Of a DNA stretch of 64,000 nt, positions 32,425 to 41,843 are shown piece after piece. The stretch comes from Roseburia sp. (GTDB taxonomy: Bacteria; Bacillota; Clostridia; Lachnospirales; Lachnospiraceae): positions 6,727 to 70,726 of the forward strand of contig JAHZFL010000002.1 of assembly GCA_019421345.1 (NCBI GenBank), in the 5' to 3' direction. A model generated the notes under the pieces. That model worked only from the letters and a program-made list of their open reading frames with translations. It did no database searches and had not been told where the DNA came from. Within the stretch, counting starts at the first letter, position 1. Every line of letters starts with the position of its first letter. A program made the position numbers and the translations under genes.

Positions 32425-34953
32425 TTAAAAGCCCTGCTCGGTCCGTCTTATGATGTCATCCTGAAGGCTCTTGGAAAGTGTTGTAAACAGGGCACTGTAG
32501 CCTGCCACACGCACGACAAGATGCTTGTAATTCTCCGGGTGCTTCTGTGCATCCAGCAGTGTGTCCTTTGACACAACATTAAACTGCATATGGCTTCCCT
32601 TCTGGTCAAAATAAGTGCGGATCAGGCTCACGAAATTGTGAAGTCCGTCTGTGCCGCTCAATGCCGACGGATGGAATTTCTGATTAAACAGCGTTCCGTT
32701 TGAGGCAATACCGTGATCCAGCACCGATACGGAATTGGCTGCCGCCGTCGGTCCGTTGACGTCCGCTCCTGCCGTCGGTGATACACCGTCCGCCACCGGA
32801 ACTCCCGCAAGTCTGCCGTCCGGCGTCGCTCCGGTCTGTGCTCCCAGAGGCACATTTGCAGATACCGGATAAAGTCCCGCCTGAAAGATACCGCCGCGCG
32901 GGTTTCGATAATTCAATAACGGCTTTGTATAAATATAAGCAGCGTCCCTCGCAAAGAGATCGACCTCCTCCTCGTCGTTTCCAAACTTCGGCACTTCCTC
33001 GATCAGATCAAGTAATCTCTGATATTTGCTACGGCTCTCCGGCGTGGCTGCCTGTGCGATGATCTGTCCTGCCGCAGCCGCGACTGCACCGACCTCCGGT
33101 GTGATCCCCTGCTTTGTAAGCTCGTCTGCCACCATACCTGCCACCTGTGCCACGACAAGCGGATGCTTTACATCTTTTCCGTAATTAAACAGCAGCGCAT
33201 TTTTATATTCCGCCATGGAGACCTTCTTCTCCTCGTACACAAGCCTTTTGATCGCATACAGGGAATCTGCTACGTTTGCGATTCCAAAGCCCTGCGGTCC
33301 GGTAAAGTTATAGACACAGCCGCCCTGCTCACAGGTCTTGCCCCGCTTGATGCAGTCGTCCACCATACTTGCCAGAAACGGCAGCGGCGCGCGCTCTGCA
33401 TGTGCCTGATCGATGGCGTTGTCTGCGTTGACCAGCAGAGAGATAAAATAATCCATCTGTTTTTTGTACGCATCATAGACTTCCTCAAACGTCTGCATCT
33501 CCTCGACGCGTCCCGTTCTTAGTCCAACCTGCTCTCCGCAGTCCATACCGTTGCTGAACACAAGCTCCAGCGGACGGCACATATTAAAGAATGCCGCGTC
33601 ATGCCAGCCGTTTGTCTTTCCCGCTTTCTGCGGCTCGACGCATCCGATGATATTGTAGGTTCTTGCATCCTCAAGCGTCAGTCCCCGACTCATAAGCGAC
33701 GGTATGATCACTTCGTCATTGTAGTAAGCCGGAAGTCCGATCCCCGTTCTTGTCAATTCTGCCGCCCGTATCAAAAGTTCCTGCGGCGAACCGTTCCATA
33801 CGCGGATGGACAACGAAGGCTGCGGCAAAAATACATGGAACGATGCCTCGATACACATAAACGACAGATCGTTTGTGACGTCTCTGCCATGTGCATCCTG
33901 CCCGCCGACGATCAGATTCTGAAACAGGCTGTAGCCTGCAAATCCTTTCGCGCTGTCCGCATCACGACATTTATTCAAATCGTTTAGCTTTACCCAGATA
34001 CAGTCGATCAGCTCCTGCGCAAACTCCCTTGTCAGCCTGCCCTCCTCTATATCTCTGCTGTAGTAAGGATACATATACTGGTCAAACCGTCCCGGAGAGA
34101 TCGAGTGACCGGAAGACTCAAGCTGCAAAAGCTGCTGTACGAACCAAAAGCTCTGGCATGCCTCATAGAAAGTTTTTGCGCCCCTTGCCGGAACATTCCT
34201 GCAATTCTCTGCTATCACGAGAAGCTCCTGCTTCCTTCTCTCGTCCTTACAGGTTTGCGCCATCTCTCTTGCCAGTGCGGCATAGCGTTCTGCATAGCCG
34301 ATCGCGGCACGGCAGCTTATGATCACAGCCTCAAGGAAACGACTTTTTGTCGCATAATCGGCATCTCCGAAATCACAGCGCGCCAGCTCCTCCTTCGCCT
34401 CGTTTAAAATACCCTCATAGCCAATCGCAAGTACCTTCTCATACTGCACTGTCACATGTCCGACACCGTTATAGAAATAATTTCCGGGTGTGAACATATT
34501 GTGTTCCATCGCCTTTAACGTCTCCGGCGCCATATAAGCCGTTGCAAGCTCACTCGTCGTTTTTCCCTTCCAGTAAGCATCTGCCTCACGCAGCTTTTGC
34601 TTCGTCTCATCCGAAATATAAAACGGGTCTGCCTCGCGATGCTCTACCGTATCAAACTCCTTCTCCAGCCATTCGTAGGAAAATTCGGGAAACGTCTGAC
34701 AGCCCCTCGGCGCTATCGTGGAGCTTCCAACGATCAGCTCTCCCTCCCGGATGATGATCGGCAGCTTCTCTAAAATATGTGCAAATGCTTTCGCCCTGCG
34801 CAAAACTACCGGTTCATTTTCTGTCCGGCGATAGGACTCCGTCAAAAGCACCGCTCTATGCGGCTCTATCTCCGGAAGCTTCGCATACAAATGCTCCACA
34901 AGCTTCGTAATTCGTTCTGTTTTTGGGATTCTCGCACTCTGATATTTCTTCAT
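32425..34953 (-). CDS. B12-independent glycyl-radical 1,2-propanediol dehydratase
   Basis: An 842-residue glycyl-radical enzyme that dehydrates 1,2-propanediol to propionaldehyde. With the ATG at 34953 (GAGG six bases upstream) the catalytic residues fall at Cys438 and Glu440 (IIGCVEPQ) and a diol-site histidine at 166 (NGVGHV), which as I recall are the positions in the Roseburia inulinivorans enzyme. The glycyl-radical loop VRVAGYSALF is near the C-terminus (about Gly818). The choline lyase and pyruvate formate-lyase motifs are not present. I see no clear encapsulation peptide. It is the first gene of the BMC operon, behind a consensus promoter. Confidence 0.94.
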   Translation of the reverse strand: MKKYQSARIPKTERITKLVEHLYAKLPEIEPHRAVLLTESYRRTENEPVVLRRAKAFAHILEKLPIIIREGELIVGSSTIAPRGCQTFPEFSYEWLEKEFDTVEHREADPFYISDETKQKLREADAYWKGKTTSELATAYMAPETLKAMEHNMFTPGNYFYNGVGHVTVQYEKVLAIGYEGILNEAKEELARCDFGDADYATKSRFLEAVIISCRAAIGYAERYAALAREMAQTCKDERRKQELLVIAENCRNVPARGAKTFYEACQSFWFVQQLLQLESSGHSISPGRFDQYMYPYYSRDIEEGRLTREFAQELIDCIWVKLNDLNKCRDADSAKGFAGYSLFQNLIVGGQDAHGRDVTNDLSFMCIEASFHVFLPQPSLSIRVWNGSPQELLIRAAELTRTGIGLPAYYNDEVIIPSLMSRGLTLEDARTYNIIGCVEPQKAGKTNGWHDAAFFNMCRPLELVFSNGMDCGEQVGLRTGRVEEMQTFEEVYDAYKKQMDYFISLLVNADNAIDQAHAERAPLPFLASMVDDCIKRGKTCEQGGCVYNFTGPQGFGIANVADSLYAIKRLVYEEKKVSMAEYKNALLFNYGKDVKHPLVVAQVAGMVADELTKQGITPEVGAVAAAAGQIIAQAATPESRSKYQRLLDLIEEVPKFGNDEEEVDLFARDAAYIYTKPLLNYRNPRGGIFQAGLYPVSANVPLGAQTGATPDGRLAGVPVADGVSPTAGADVNGPTAAANSVSVLDHGIASNGTLFNQKFHPSALSGTDGLHNFVSLIRTYFDQKGSHMQFNVVSKDTLLDAQKHPENYKHLVVRVAGYSALFTTLSKSLQDDIIRRTEQGF

Positions 34954-35018
34954 AAAATGCCTCATTTCTGATAAGGATTTTTTTCTTTCTCCTCGTAATC
35001 CAACATCAATTCACCTAA

Positions 35019-35047
35019 ATTATATGTTTGTTTTTGTTGTTTGTCAA
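35019..35047 (-). promoter_or_regulatory. Consensus sigma-A promoter of the BMC operon
   Basis: On the minus strand, TTGACA (complement at 35042-35047), a 17-base spacer and TATAAT (35019-35024) both match the consensus exactly. It lies about 65 bases upstream of the dehydratase start. Such a strong core promoter implies tight repression when fucose is absent. Confidence 0.85.
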
Positions 35048-35050
35048 TAT

Positions 35051-35077
35051 TTTTATGTTGTTTTATGTTGTTTTTAT
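35051..35077 (-). promoter_or_regulatory. Phased 10-bp direct repeats next to the BMC promoter
   Basis: TTTTATGTTG occurs twice in tandem (35051-35060, 35061-35070) followed by TTTTTATG, one helical turn apart, just upstream of the -35. Similar TGTTTG/TTGTTG runs continue through the spacer. This is a plausible operator for the DeoR protein at the end of the operon, or a curved-DNA upstream element. Confidence 0.5.
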
Positions 35078-35169
35078 GCCACTGCTTTGTTTTTTCAGAA
35101 GAAAAACAAAAACATCCTTATGAAAACAACAGACTCTCGCTTTGCCATACCCGCCTATGTAAAAGCAAG

Positions 35170-35195
35170 GGGGTCGGAATCATCGTTCCGACCCC
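35170..35195 (-). terminator. Terminator of the ribose-type ABC operon
   Basis: Perfect ten-base arms GGGGTCGGAA and TTCCGACCCC around a six-base loop. It lies just after the binding-protein stop at 35208 on the minus strand, with a modest T-rich run (CTTGCTTTTA) after the stem. Confidence 0.75.
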
Positions 35196-35207
35196 TGCCT
35201 TTATTCC

Positions 35208-36353
35208 TTATTCATAAAGAATTGGAGCTATATCTTCGTCTTCCATATTCTCTGCCGTATACCACTTACAGCCTGTATCTACATCAGATACCGTCTCGCC
35301 CTTTGCAGCAGCAACCGCAAGCTCTACGGTCTTGTATCCGATCGCGATCGGATCCTGTGTCACAGCGCCCGAAAGTGTGCCGGACTTGATCGCGTCCATG
35401 ATCACCTTACCGGAATCAAACGCTACGCCGATCACACCGTCTGCACCAAGCTTATGGAGGTTTGCGTCTGCATTTACAAGTCCCTCACCGGAGAACTGGT
35501 TGGAGGCATATACCGCAATAATATCCTTTTTATTCAACAGCGCTGAGCCGTCTGCTACAGACAATTCCGCCTGTACGGCTGCCGGAACAACCACCTCAAT
35601 GACCACATCCGCACCGTCTACCGTTCCGCCGCACTTATCTACAAAGTTTGTATGCCCCTCAACGGAAACCTTCTTTCCTGCTGCCTCTGCCAGCGCCTTC
35701 ATCTTATCGACAAAGCCATAGCCGCGGTTTAAGATTGCCTCAGAGGTTGCATCCTGCGACATTACGCCGATTCTTACCGGCTCCTTGGCATCCGTGATCT
35801 TGCTCTCGATCAGCTTATAGGTCTCCTCTGCCGCAAGCTCGCCTGCCGCATAGTTATCTGTGGATGCATTTGCATAGATCGCACCCTCCGGCGCATTCGG
35901 AACACCGGAGTCAAATCCAATGATCGGGATCTTAGAATCCTGCGCTACCTTGATCAAATCCATACAAGCCTCCGTATCAAGCGCTGCCAGACCGATCGCT
36001 GCCGGCTTTAGGTTGATGGCGTTATTTAACATCTGTACCTGCTCTTGGATGTCACTCTCCGAAGGCGGTCCGACCATCTCCATCTTTACCCCATACTCTG
36101 CTGCCGCCTCAAGCGCTCCCTGATACACTGCCTGCCAGTACTGATGCTGGAAGCCCTTGGAAACAAGATAGATCAGCATTTCCTCATCTGTTCCCGACTC
36201 CTGCGGTTTGGACACCTCAGTGGAAGCCACATCCGGCGTGCCTGATGCATCCGGCGTACCTGTCGTCGGCTCTGCCGGCTTGTCACCGCAGCCTGCAAAC
36301 AATGCAGCAGCCATAGATACGCACAACAGCGCACTCAATAATTTTCGTTTCAT
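35208..36353 (-). CDS. Sugar-binding lipoprotein of a ribose-type ABC importer
   Basis: About 381 residues. Signal peptide with lipobox LFAGCGDKP, an acidic Thr/Pro/Ser linker, then a Peripla_BP_4 domain (IPIIGFDSGVPNAPEGAIYA, GVIGVAFDSGKV). It should bring a monosaccharide to the permease encoded next door; next to a fucose pathway the likely ligand is L-fucose or a related sugar. The ATG follows TTGGGAGGTAGAAGT. It is the last gene of a three-gene operon (ATPase, permease, binding protein), ended by a terminator. Confidence 0.92.
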   Translation of the reverse strand: MKRKLLSALLCVSMAAALFAGCGDKPAEPTTGTPDASGTPDVASTEVSKPQESGTDEEMLIYLVSKGFQHQYWQAVYQGALEAAAEYGVKMEMVGPPSESDIQEQVQMLNNAINLKPAAIGLAALDTEACMDLIKVAQDSKIPIIGFDSGVPNAPEGAIYANASTDNYAAGELAAEETYKLIESKITDAKEPVRIGVMSQDATSEAILNRGYGFVDKMKALAEAAGKKVSVEGHTNFVDKCGGTVDGADVVIEVVVPAAVQAELSVADGSALLNKKDIIAVYASNQFSGEGLVNADANLHKLGADGVIGVAFDSGKVIMDAIKSGTLSGAVTQDPIAIGYKTVELAVAAAKGETVSDVDTGCKWYTAENMEDEDIAPILYE

Positions 36354-36411
36354 ACTTCTACCTCCCAATAGAAAATTTTTTATTTATGCCCCATAAGGGA
36401 TACATACATGA

Positions 36412-37428
36412 TTAATTTTTGCTCTTTTTTCTCCGGTTGTAGACATCCGCAAATACCGCAATAATAAGCACAAAGCCTGTAATGAACTGCTGATACTGGT
36501 TCTGCAGACCGACAAACGGAAGTCCGATTTTTAATACTGACATGATGAACACACCGATTAAGGTTCCGCCGATCGTTCCGTAGCCGCCGCTCATACTCGT
36601 TCCTCCGATGACAACACCGGCGATCGCATCAAGCTCCATACCGCCGCCGTTTCCCGGAAGCAGGGTGGAATAGGTAGCCGCATATGCAACACCTGCGATT
36701 CCCGCGAACGTTCCGCTGAACACATAGGCAAGCGTCTCATATTTTGCAATATTCACGCCGGATAAGCGTGTTGCCTCTTTATTGCTTCCCAATGCCAGAA
36801 TGTAACGTCCTGTTTTCGTCTTATTTAAAATGACAGCCATTAAGATCGCCAGAACGATCAGAAGAATAAAGCCTGTCGGTATCATGACGATTCCATTGTC
36901 TGTCTGTATCGTCACCTTAAAAATATTACGAAACCATCCGCCAGACTCCGTGCTTTGCGGCCATGTCACGCTCTGTGCTCTCGTAAAGATCGATCCAAGT
37001 CCTTTGGAGATCATCATTGTGCCAAGCGTCGCAATAAAGGGCGGCAGTCCCATCTTCGATACCATAAGACCGTTACACAGTCCAAACAGCGCGCCGATCA
37101 AAATTCCGATCAGCAGACAAAGCCCGACCGGAAGATTATATTTGGTTGCCAGCGTTCCCGAAATCAGGGAAGAACACACAAGCACCGTTCCGATGGAAAG
37201 ATCGATTCCTCCCGTAATGATCGCGAAGGTAACACCGATCGCCATAAATCCGATATAATAGGACGCATCCATAATACTTACAAAGGTGCTGTACTGACGG
37301 AAGGACGGTGATGCGGCGCAGAAAAAGACAAACAGCACACACAATGCCAGCATCGCGATCAACCGCTGCGTTCCTATCGCCTTTACCACCGGATTATCCG
37401 TAAACTTATTTTTCTTATTATCAGACAT
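36412..37428 (-). CDS. ABC sugar importer permease, RbsC type
   Basis: A 338-residue membrane protein with about nine or ten helices. The signature GGGMELDAIAGVVIGGTSMSGGYGTIGGT is the conserved cytoplasmic loop of the RbsC/AraH family (quoted in part here: DAIAGVVIGGTSMSGG). Also TGGIDLSIGTV near residue 70. It pairs with the tandem-domain ATPase encoded 13 bases upstream. ATG follows GGGAGTGAGAAA. Confidence 0.93.
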   Translation of the reverse strand: MSDNKKNKFTDNPVVKAIGTQRLIAMLALCVLFVFFCAASPSFRQYSTFVSIMDASYYIGFMAIGVTFAIITGGIDLSIGTVLVCSSLISGTLATKYNLPVGLCLLIGILIGALFGLCNGLMVSKMGLPPFIATLGTMMISKGLGSIFTRAQSVTWPQSTESGGWFRNIFKVTIQTDNGIVMIPTGFILLIVLAILMAVILNKTKTGRYILALGSNKEATRLSGVNIAKYETLAYVFSGTFAGIAGVAYAATYSTLLPGNGGGMELDAIAGVVIGGTSMSGGYGTIGGTLIGVFIMSVLKIGLPFVGLQNQYQQFITGFVLIIAVFADVYNRRKKSKN

Positions 37429-37441
37429 TTTCTCACTCCCC

Positions 37442-38935
37442 CTAATCCCTTAACGTTGCCGCTGTCATAATGCTTGCCTGAGACGCTTCCTCAATCGGTA
37501 TCTCACCGGTAATCCTTCCCTCGCACATTACCATAATGCGGTCGCTCATGCGCAATACCTCCGGCAGCTCCGAGGAAATCATAATGATCGCCTTCCCTGC
37601 TGCTGCCAGCTCATTCATCAGATGATAAATCTCACTCTTTGCCCCGACGTCGATTCCTCTCGTCGGCTCGTCAAAGATCAATACCTCACAGTCTCTGACC
37701 AGCCACTTTGCAATGACGACCTTCTGCTGATTGCCGCCGGAAAGATTTCCGACCGCCGCATCGACCGTAGGTGTTTTTGTCTTTAATTTCTTTACATAGC
37801 TTTCTGTCACCTGACGCTCTTTCTTTTTATCAATGAATACGCCTTTTTGATATTCCTCCATCGTTGCCATCGTGGAATTTTCCGTGATCGTCTTATCAAG
37901 AATGATCCCATAGCGCTTTCTGTCCTCCGACAGATAGCCGATACCGGCCGCGACAGCGTCCTTCGGGCATTTGATCTGCACCTGCTTTCCATTCATGTAA
38001 ATCTCACCGCTCTCCACGGGGTCTGCGCCAAAAATCGCGCGTGCCGTCTCCGTGCGTCCGGCTCCCATCAGACCGGCAAAGCCAAGAATTTCACCCTTGC
38101 GCAAATCAAAGCTTACATCCCGAACCAGCTTGCCCGCATTTAAGTGACGAACGCTTAAGACAACCGGAGCGTCCTGTGCCACCATGCTCTTTTGCTTTGG
38201 CTCCTCATAGATAACGCGCCCGACCATCATATTGATAATGTCTTCCTTCGAGCAGTCCTTTGTGATCAGGGTTCCCACATATTCTCCGTCTCGCATGACC
38301 GTCACGCGATCGGTGATCACTTTGATCTCATCCATACGATGGGAAATATAAATAATGCCAAGTCCCCGCTCCCTTAAATCACGGATGATCTTAAACAGCT
38401 CCTCGATCTCCGCGTCCGTGAGCGCCGCAGTCGGCTCATCAAATACGATCAGCTTGACCTCTCTTGAGATTGCTTTTGCGATCTCGCACATCTGCTGCTT
38501 ACCGACTGTCAGATCTCCCATAACCGCCGCCGGATCAATCTTGATATTTAATCGTCGAAACAGCGCCGCGGCATCCTCATTCATCTTCTTATCGTTGATG
38601 ATCCTGCCGCTCATCGCCTCTCTGCCGATAAAAATATTCTGAGCGACTGTCAGATGATTCATCATGTTCAGCTCCTGATGAACGATTGCAATTCCTGCGT
38701 CCTGCGCCTCCTTCGGCGTCTTAAATTCCACTGCCGCGCCTTCGTATGTAATCGTCCCGGCGTCCTTTGCATAGATACCGGTCAAAATCTTCATCAATGT
38801 GGACTTTCCTGCTCCGTTTTCCCCCATCAATGCATGTACCTCACCCTTTTGCAGGTCGAAATCAACCCCTTTTAGGGCATGTACACCGGTAAAGGATTTA
38901 TCAATCCCCTCCATCCGCAAAATTGTCTCCCCCAC
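37442..38935 (-). CDS. ABC sugar importer ATPase with two nucleotide-binding domains, RbsA type
   Basis: About 497 residues. First ATPase half: Walker A GENGAGKSTL, signature LTVGKQQM, Walker B LIVFDEPTAAL. Second half: degenerate Walker A GLMGAGRTE, signature LSGGNQQKV, Walker B LIFDEPTRGID. This layout is typical of RbsA/MglA. I take GTG at 38935 as the start because AAAGGAAGG lies seven bases before it and the protein then begins near the first strand; open frame continues upstream without a good site. First gene of its operon; three hairpin repeats lie upstream. Confidence 0.93.
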   Translation of the reverse strand: MGETILRMEGIDKSFTGVHALKGVDFDLQKGEVHALMGENGAGKSTLMKILTGIYAKDAGTITYEGAAVEFKTPKEAQDAGIAIVHQELNMMNHLTVAQNIFIGREAMSGRIINDKKMNEDAAALFRRLNIKIDPAAVMGDLTVGKQQMCEIAKAISREVKLIVFDEPTAALTDAEIEELFKIIRDLRERGLGIIYISHRMDEIKVITDRVTVMRDGEYVGTLITKDCSKEDIINMMVGRVIYEEPKQKSMVAQDAPVVLSVRHLNAGKLVRDVSFDLRKGEILGFAGLMGAGRTETARAIFGADPVESGEIYMNGKQVQIKCPKDAVAAGIGYLSEDRKRYGIILDKTITENSTMATMEEYQKGVFIDKKKERQVTESYVKKLKTKTPTVDAAVGNLSGGNQQKVVIAKWLVRDCEVLIFDEPTRGIDVGAKSEIYHLMNELAAAGKAIIMISSELPEVLRMSDRIMVMCEGRITGEIPIEEASQASIMTAATLRD

Positions 38936-39065
38936 ATTTTCACCTTCCTTTATGCTCTTGTTTTCTTCTGCTATCACTATACGCAATTTCCCGCCTGATA
39001 AGAATAGAATATTTTGCCAAAATAGGTGAAATTTTTACCAAGCCGAAAGAATATCAGGATTGCAA

Positions 39066-39179
39066 AACAACGAGTGACACGCTTCGCGCGCCACTCTTAT
39101 GTCAACAACGAACGACATGCTTCGCGCGCCACTCTTATGTCAACAACGAACGACACGCTTCGCGCGCCACTCTTATGTT
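39066..39179 (+). repeat. Three tandem family 1 hairpin repeats
   Basis: Exact 38-bp units at 39066-39103, 39104-39141 and 39142-39179, followed by a partial AACAAC. Copy 1 has an outer stem GAGTG/CACTC; copies 2 and 3 carry GAACG there and pair less well. All keep the CGC-TTC-GCG (or close) tip. They lie between the fucosidase terminator and the ABC ATPase gene, so they would be in its 5' leader or promoter region. The 296-base gap 38936-39231 holds these and the terminator, no gene. Confidence 0.9.
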
Positions 39180-39187
39180 AACAACAA

Positions 39188-39220
39188 AAAAACCGTACTT
39201 CCCTAAGAAATACGGTTTTT
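39188..39220 (-). terminator. Terminator after the fucosidase gene (works in both directions)
   Basis: Arms AAAAACCGTA and TACGGTTTTT around a 13-base loop; on the minus strand the stem is followed by a T run. It lies 12 bases after the GH29 stop. Confidence 0.85.
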
Positions 39221-39231
39221 TGTACTGCTCT

Positions 39232-40539
39232 TTAGTTTTTTAATATAATTTTTAATACGGTATCCATCCGGTCCGGAAGCGGATAGGTAAATACAGGATT
39301 CTCGCCAAACGAGACAAAAGCCACATCGCTATACAGCACGGTATTCCATGCCTCCCCGCGCTTCATCTCGCTGCCGTTTTCCACATAGTAGACCTTATCC
39401 AGCCGCTCCGGCGCAATTCCGTAAAGCGGCAGCGCCCCCAGAGGCTCCTCGTAGACATGGGCATAGATGACATTTCCCTTTTTGGTATATCTGCCCCACT
39501 CCGGCTTCGGCAACTCACAGACGCCGCAGCCGTAGATGCTCTCGCCGTTCTTTTTCATCCATGCGCCGATTTTCTCCAGAATGTCCACGCTCTGTCTTGG
39601 AATATTTCCTCTTGCATCCGGTCCGACATTTAAGATCATGTTGCCGCCCTTGCTGACGCATTCCACAAGCTTTCGCACAAGCATTTCCGGTGACTTATAG
39701 TCATAGTCGTAATTGCAGAAGCCCCAGTGGTTGTTCATCGTCGCGCAAAGCTCCCACGGAATCTGCTCCCCCAGCTCATCCTGCACGCCTCCCGGCGGAA
39801 TGATCTGCTCCGGACTTGCAAAATCCCCGCTGTAGATCAATGGATTTGCCGTCGCGATGCTTCCGTGATTATCCCCTGCTCCCTCCAGCCGGTTGTCGAT
39901 GACAACATCCGGCTGGTACTCGCGCACCATGCGGATCAGGTCTGTCGCCTTCCACTTCTCTCCGCACATATCGTCGTAGGAGAAATCAAACCATAGCAGA
40001 TCGAGCTTTCCGTAATTGGTCACAAGCTCCTTTACCTGCCCGTGCATATAGGTCAGATAACGATCAAAATCAATCTGCTCATCCTTAAACTCCCCGCGGT
40101 TTCTCATCGGGTGCTGTCTGTCGCCATACTTCGGAAAATCCGGGTGATGCCAGTCAATGATCGAAAAGTACAGACCGACCTTGATCCCCTCCGCACGAAA
40201 TGCCTCCAAAAACTCCCGCACCAAATCTCTGCCGGCTTTTGTGTTTGTCGCCTTATAATCTGTCAGCGCCGAATCAAACAGGCAAAAGCCGTCGTGGTGC
40301 TTCGCCGTGAGCACCGCATATTTCATCCCTGCCGCCTTTGCAAGACGCGCCCACTCCCTCGGCTGATAGTCCGCGGGATCAAACAGATCAAAGTATTTCT
40401 CATATTCTGCGACTGTCATCTCACGCTCCGACATCACCCATTCGCCGCACGCCGGAATCGCATACAGCCCCCAGTGAATGAACATGCCGAATCTTGCGTC
40501 CATAAACCATTTTGTTCTCTCTCTGATTTCCTGATTCAT
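39232..40539 (-). CDS. GH29 alpha-L-fucosidase, cytoplasmic
   Basis: A 435-residue glycoside hydrolase of family 29. Substrate-pocket segments FGMFIHWG and AKHHDGF and the nucleophile aspartate in LLWFDFSYD (D185) are visible. No signal peptide, so it cleaves fucosides after import, most likely those brought in by the ABC system encoded upstream. There is no C-terminal carbohydrate-binding module beyond the short beta-sandwich. ATG follows AAATGGAGGAAAA; 11 bases after the oxidoreductase stop. Linkage preference is not readable. Confidence 0.94.
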   Translation of the reverse strand: MNQEIRERTKWFMDARFGMFIHWGLYAIPACGEWVMSEREMTVAEYEKYFDLFDPADYQPREWARLAKAAGMKYAVLTAKHHDGFCLFDSALTDYKATNTKAGRDLVREFLEAFRAEGIKVGLYFSIIDWHHPDFPKYGDRQHPMRNRGEFKDEQIDFDRYLTYMHGQVKELVTNYGKLDLLWFDFSYDDMCGEKWKATDLIRMVREYQPDVVIDNRLEGAGDNHGSIATANPLIYSGDFASPEQIIPPGGVQDELGEQIPWELCATMNNHWGFCNYDYDYKSPEMLVRKLVECVSKGGNMILNVGPDARGNIPRQSVDILEKIGAWMKKNGESIYGCGVCELPKPEWGRYTKKGNVIYAHVYEEPLGALPLYGIAPERLDKVYYVENGSEMKRGEAWNTVLYSDVAFVSFGENPVFTYPLPDRMDTVLKIILKN

Positions 40540-40550
40540 TTTTCCTCCAT

Positions 40551-41813
40551 TTACTCCGCCCTGAATTCCTCAAGTATCACGGCTGCTCCGCCGTTTTTGC
40601 GGCTCTTTTCTGCCGCAAGCGCGAGCAGATGTGAATCAACCGCAGAAACAGCGCTGCTTAGGTTCCGTTCCTTATCCTTCTGTGCGATCATGCGCACAAA
40701 CTGCTTCATCATTGCAGCATCACTTCCGCTGTGTCCGCCGGAAGGCGCATTTAAGTCGATCACCGTCTTTTGTCCGGCCGCAAAATCCACAACCTCAATC
40801 CGGTTATCCTCCATCCAGCCGCTGATCTGCCCGTGACTGCCCTGTAATCGGATAATCCGCTCACAGCGATCTGTAAATGCGCTCATTGTAAGGCTGACTG
40901 TCACTCCTCCCTCAAATTCCATGTTGACGATCTGGTGGTCTGCCACATCATTGTCACAATGATAGACACAGCGTCCGTAAGGACCTTTCTTTAATGCATC
41001 CAAAAGCCCCGCATCATCCTCTGCCATCGTCACCACACGCCGGAAGCCGTCCTCCTTTGCCTTCGGGTGCTCCAGATAAAAGCGCGGCGCGTAGTAAGGG
41101 CAGGTATCTCTGTGCGCGCAGCCATCCATACAGTACTGCGGCGCTCCCTTGGGCGCTCTCTCCTCACAAAAAAGGCTTCTGTCTCCAAAGCTTGACACGG
41201 ACTGGCAGGACGTGCCCACAAGCCACAGCAGAATGTCAAAATCATGACAGCATTTTGCCAGGATCATCGGGCAGCTCTCGCTGCTGTTTCTCCAATTCCC
41301 GCGCACAAAGCTGTGTGCCATATGCCAGTAGCCGACACATTCCATATGCTGGATATTCATCAGTGCTCCGATGCGCCCCTCTGCGAGCAGCTCCTTTATT
41401 TTTGTAAAAAACGGAGAGTATCGCAGCACATGGGCAACACTGATGATTCCGTCATATTCCATCGCCAACTGCCGGATGGCAAGCAGCTCTCCCTTATCCG
41501 GCGTAATCGGTTTTTCACATAAAATGTCATAGCCCTTTTTGGCCGCAAGCTTTAACGGCTCAAAATGCATCTTATCCTGTGTGCAGATCAGCACACAGTC
41601 GGCAAATTTCGGACGCTCCAAAAGCTCCCTCCAATCGCTCGTACAATTTTCCTCACTGATTCCATGCAGCGTCTGAAACTCCTGTCTGCGATCCTCGCGC
41701 GGCTCTGCCACCGCCACAAATTTCAATTCATTCGGATAACGAAGCGCATAGGTCGCATAGGCGTCTGCCCCCCGCTGACCTGCGCCGATCAAAATAGCTG
41801 TTACCTGCTTCAT
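40551..41813 (-). CDS. Gfo/Idh/MocA-family oxidoreductase with a Cys-rich insert
   Basis: About 420 residues. N-terminal Rossmann fold (AILIGAGQRG) and the family lysine in LCEKPIT. Midway there is a cysteine-rich insert CMDGCAHRDTCPYYAP, seen in a subset of this family and able to bind a metal (inference). Members act on sugars, sugar acids or inositols with NAD(P); a few are glycosidases that use NAD. Between an ABC sugar importer and a fucosidase gene it probably processes an oligosaccharide or its released sugar. ATG at 41813 follows GGAGGAGACT. Confidence 0.88.
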   Translation of the reverse strand: MKQVTAILIGAGQRGADAYATYALRYPNELKFVAVAEPREDRRQEFQTLHGISEENCTSDWRELLERPKFADCVLICTQDKMHFEPLKLAAKKGYDILCEKPITPDKGELLAIRQLAMEYDGIISVAHVLRYSPFFTKIKELLAEGRIGALMNIQHMECVGYWHMAHSFVRGNWRNSSESCPMILAKCCHDFDILLWLVGTSCQSVSSFGDRSLFCEERAPKGAPQYCMDGCAHRDTCPYYAPRFYLEHPKAKEDGFRRVVTMAEDDAGLLDALKKGPYGRCVYHCDNDVADHQIVNMEFEGGVTVSLTMSAFTDRCERIIRLQGSHGQISGWMEDNRIEVVDFAAGQKTVIDLNAPSGGHSGSDAAMMKQFVRMIAQKDKERNLSSAVSAVDSHLLALAAEKSRKNGGAAVILEEFRAE

Positions 41814-41843
41814 AGTCTCCTCCATCGTTTCTGCAAAAATGTC

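Noticed and set aside
22017..34953. Ethanolamine or choline compartment
   Set aside because: No EutBC or choline lyase signature; the glycyl-radical enzyme residues and the fucose genes fit 1,2-propanediol.
39066..39179. Three 38-bp units looked like a CRISPR array
   Set aside because: Units are directly tandem with no spacers between them, and no cas genes are near.
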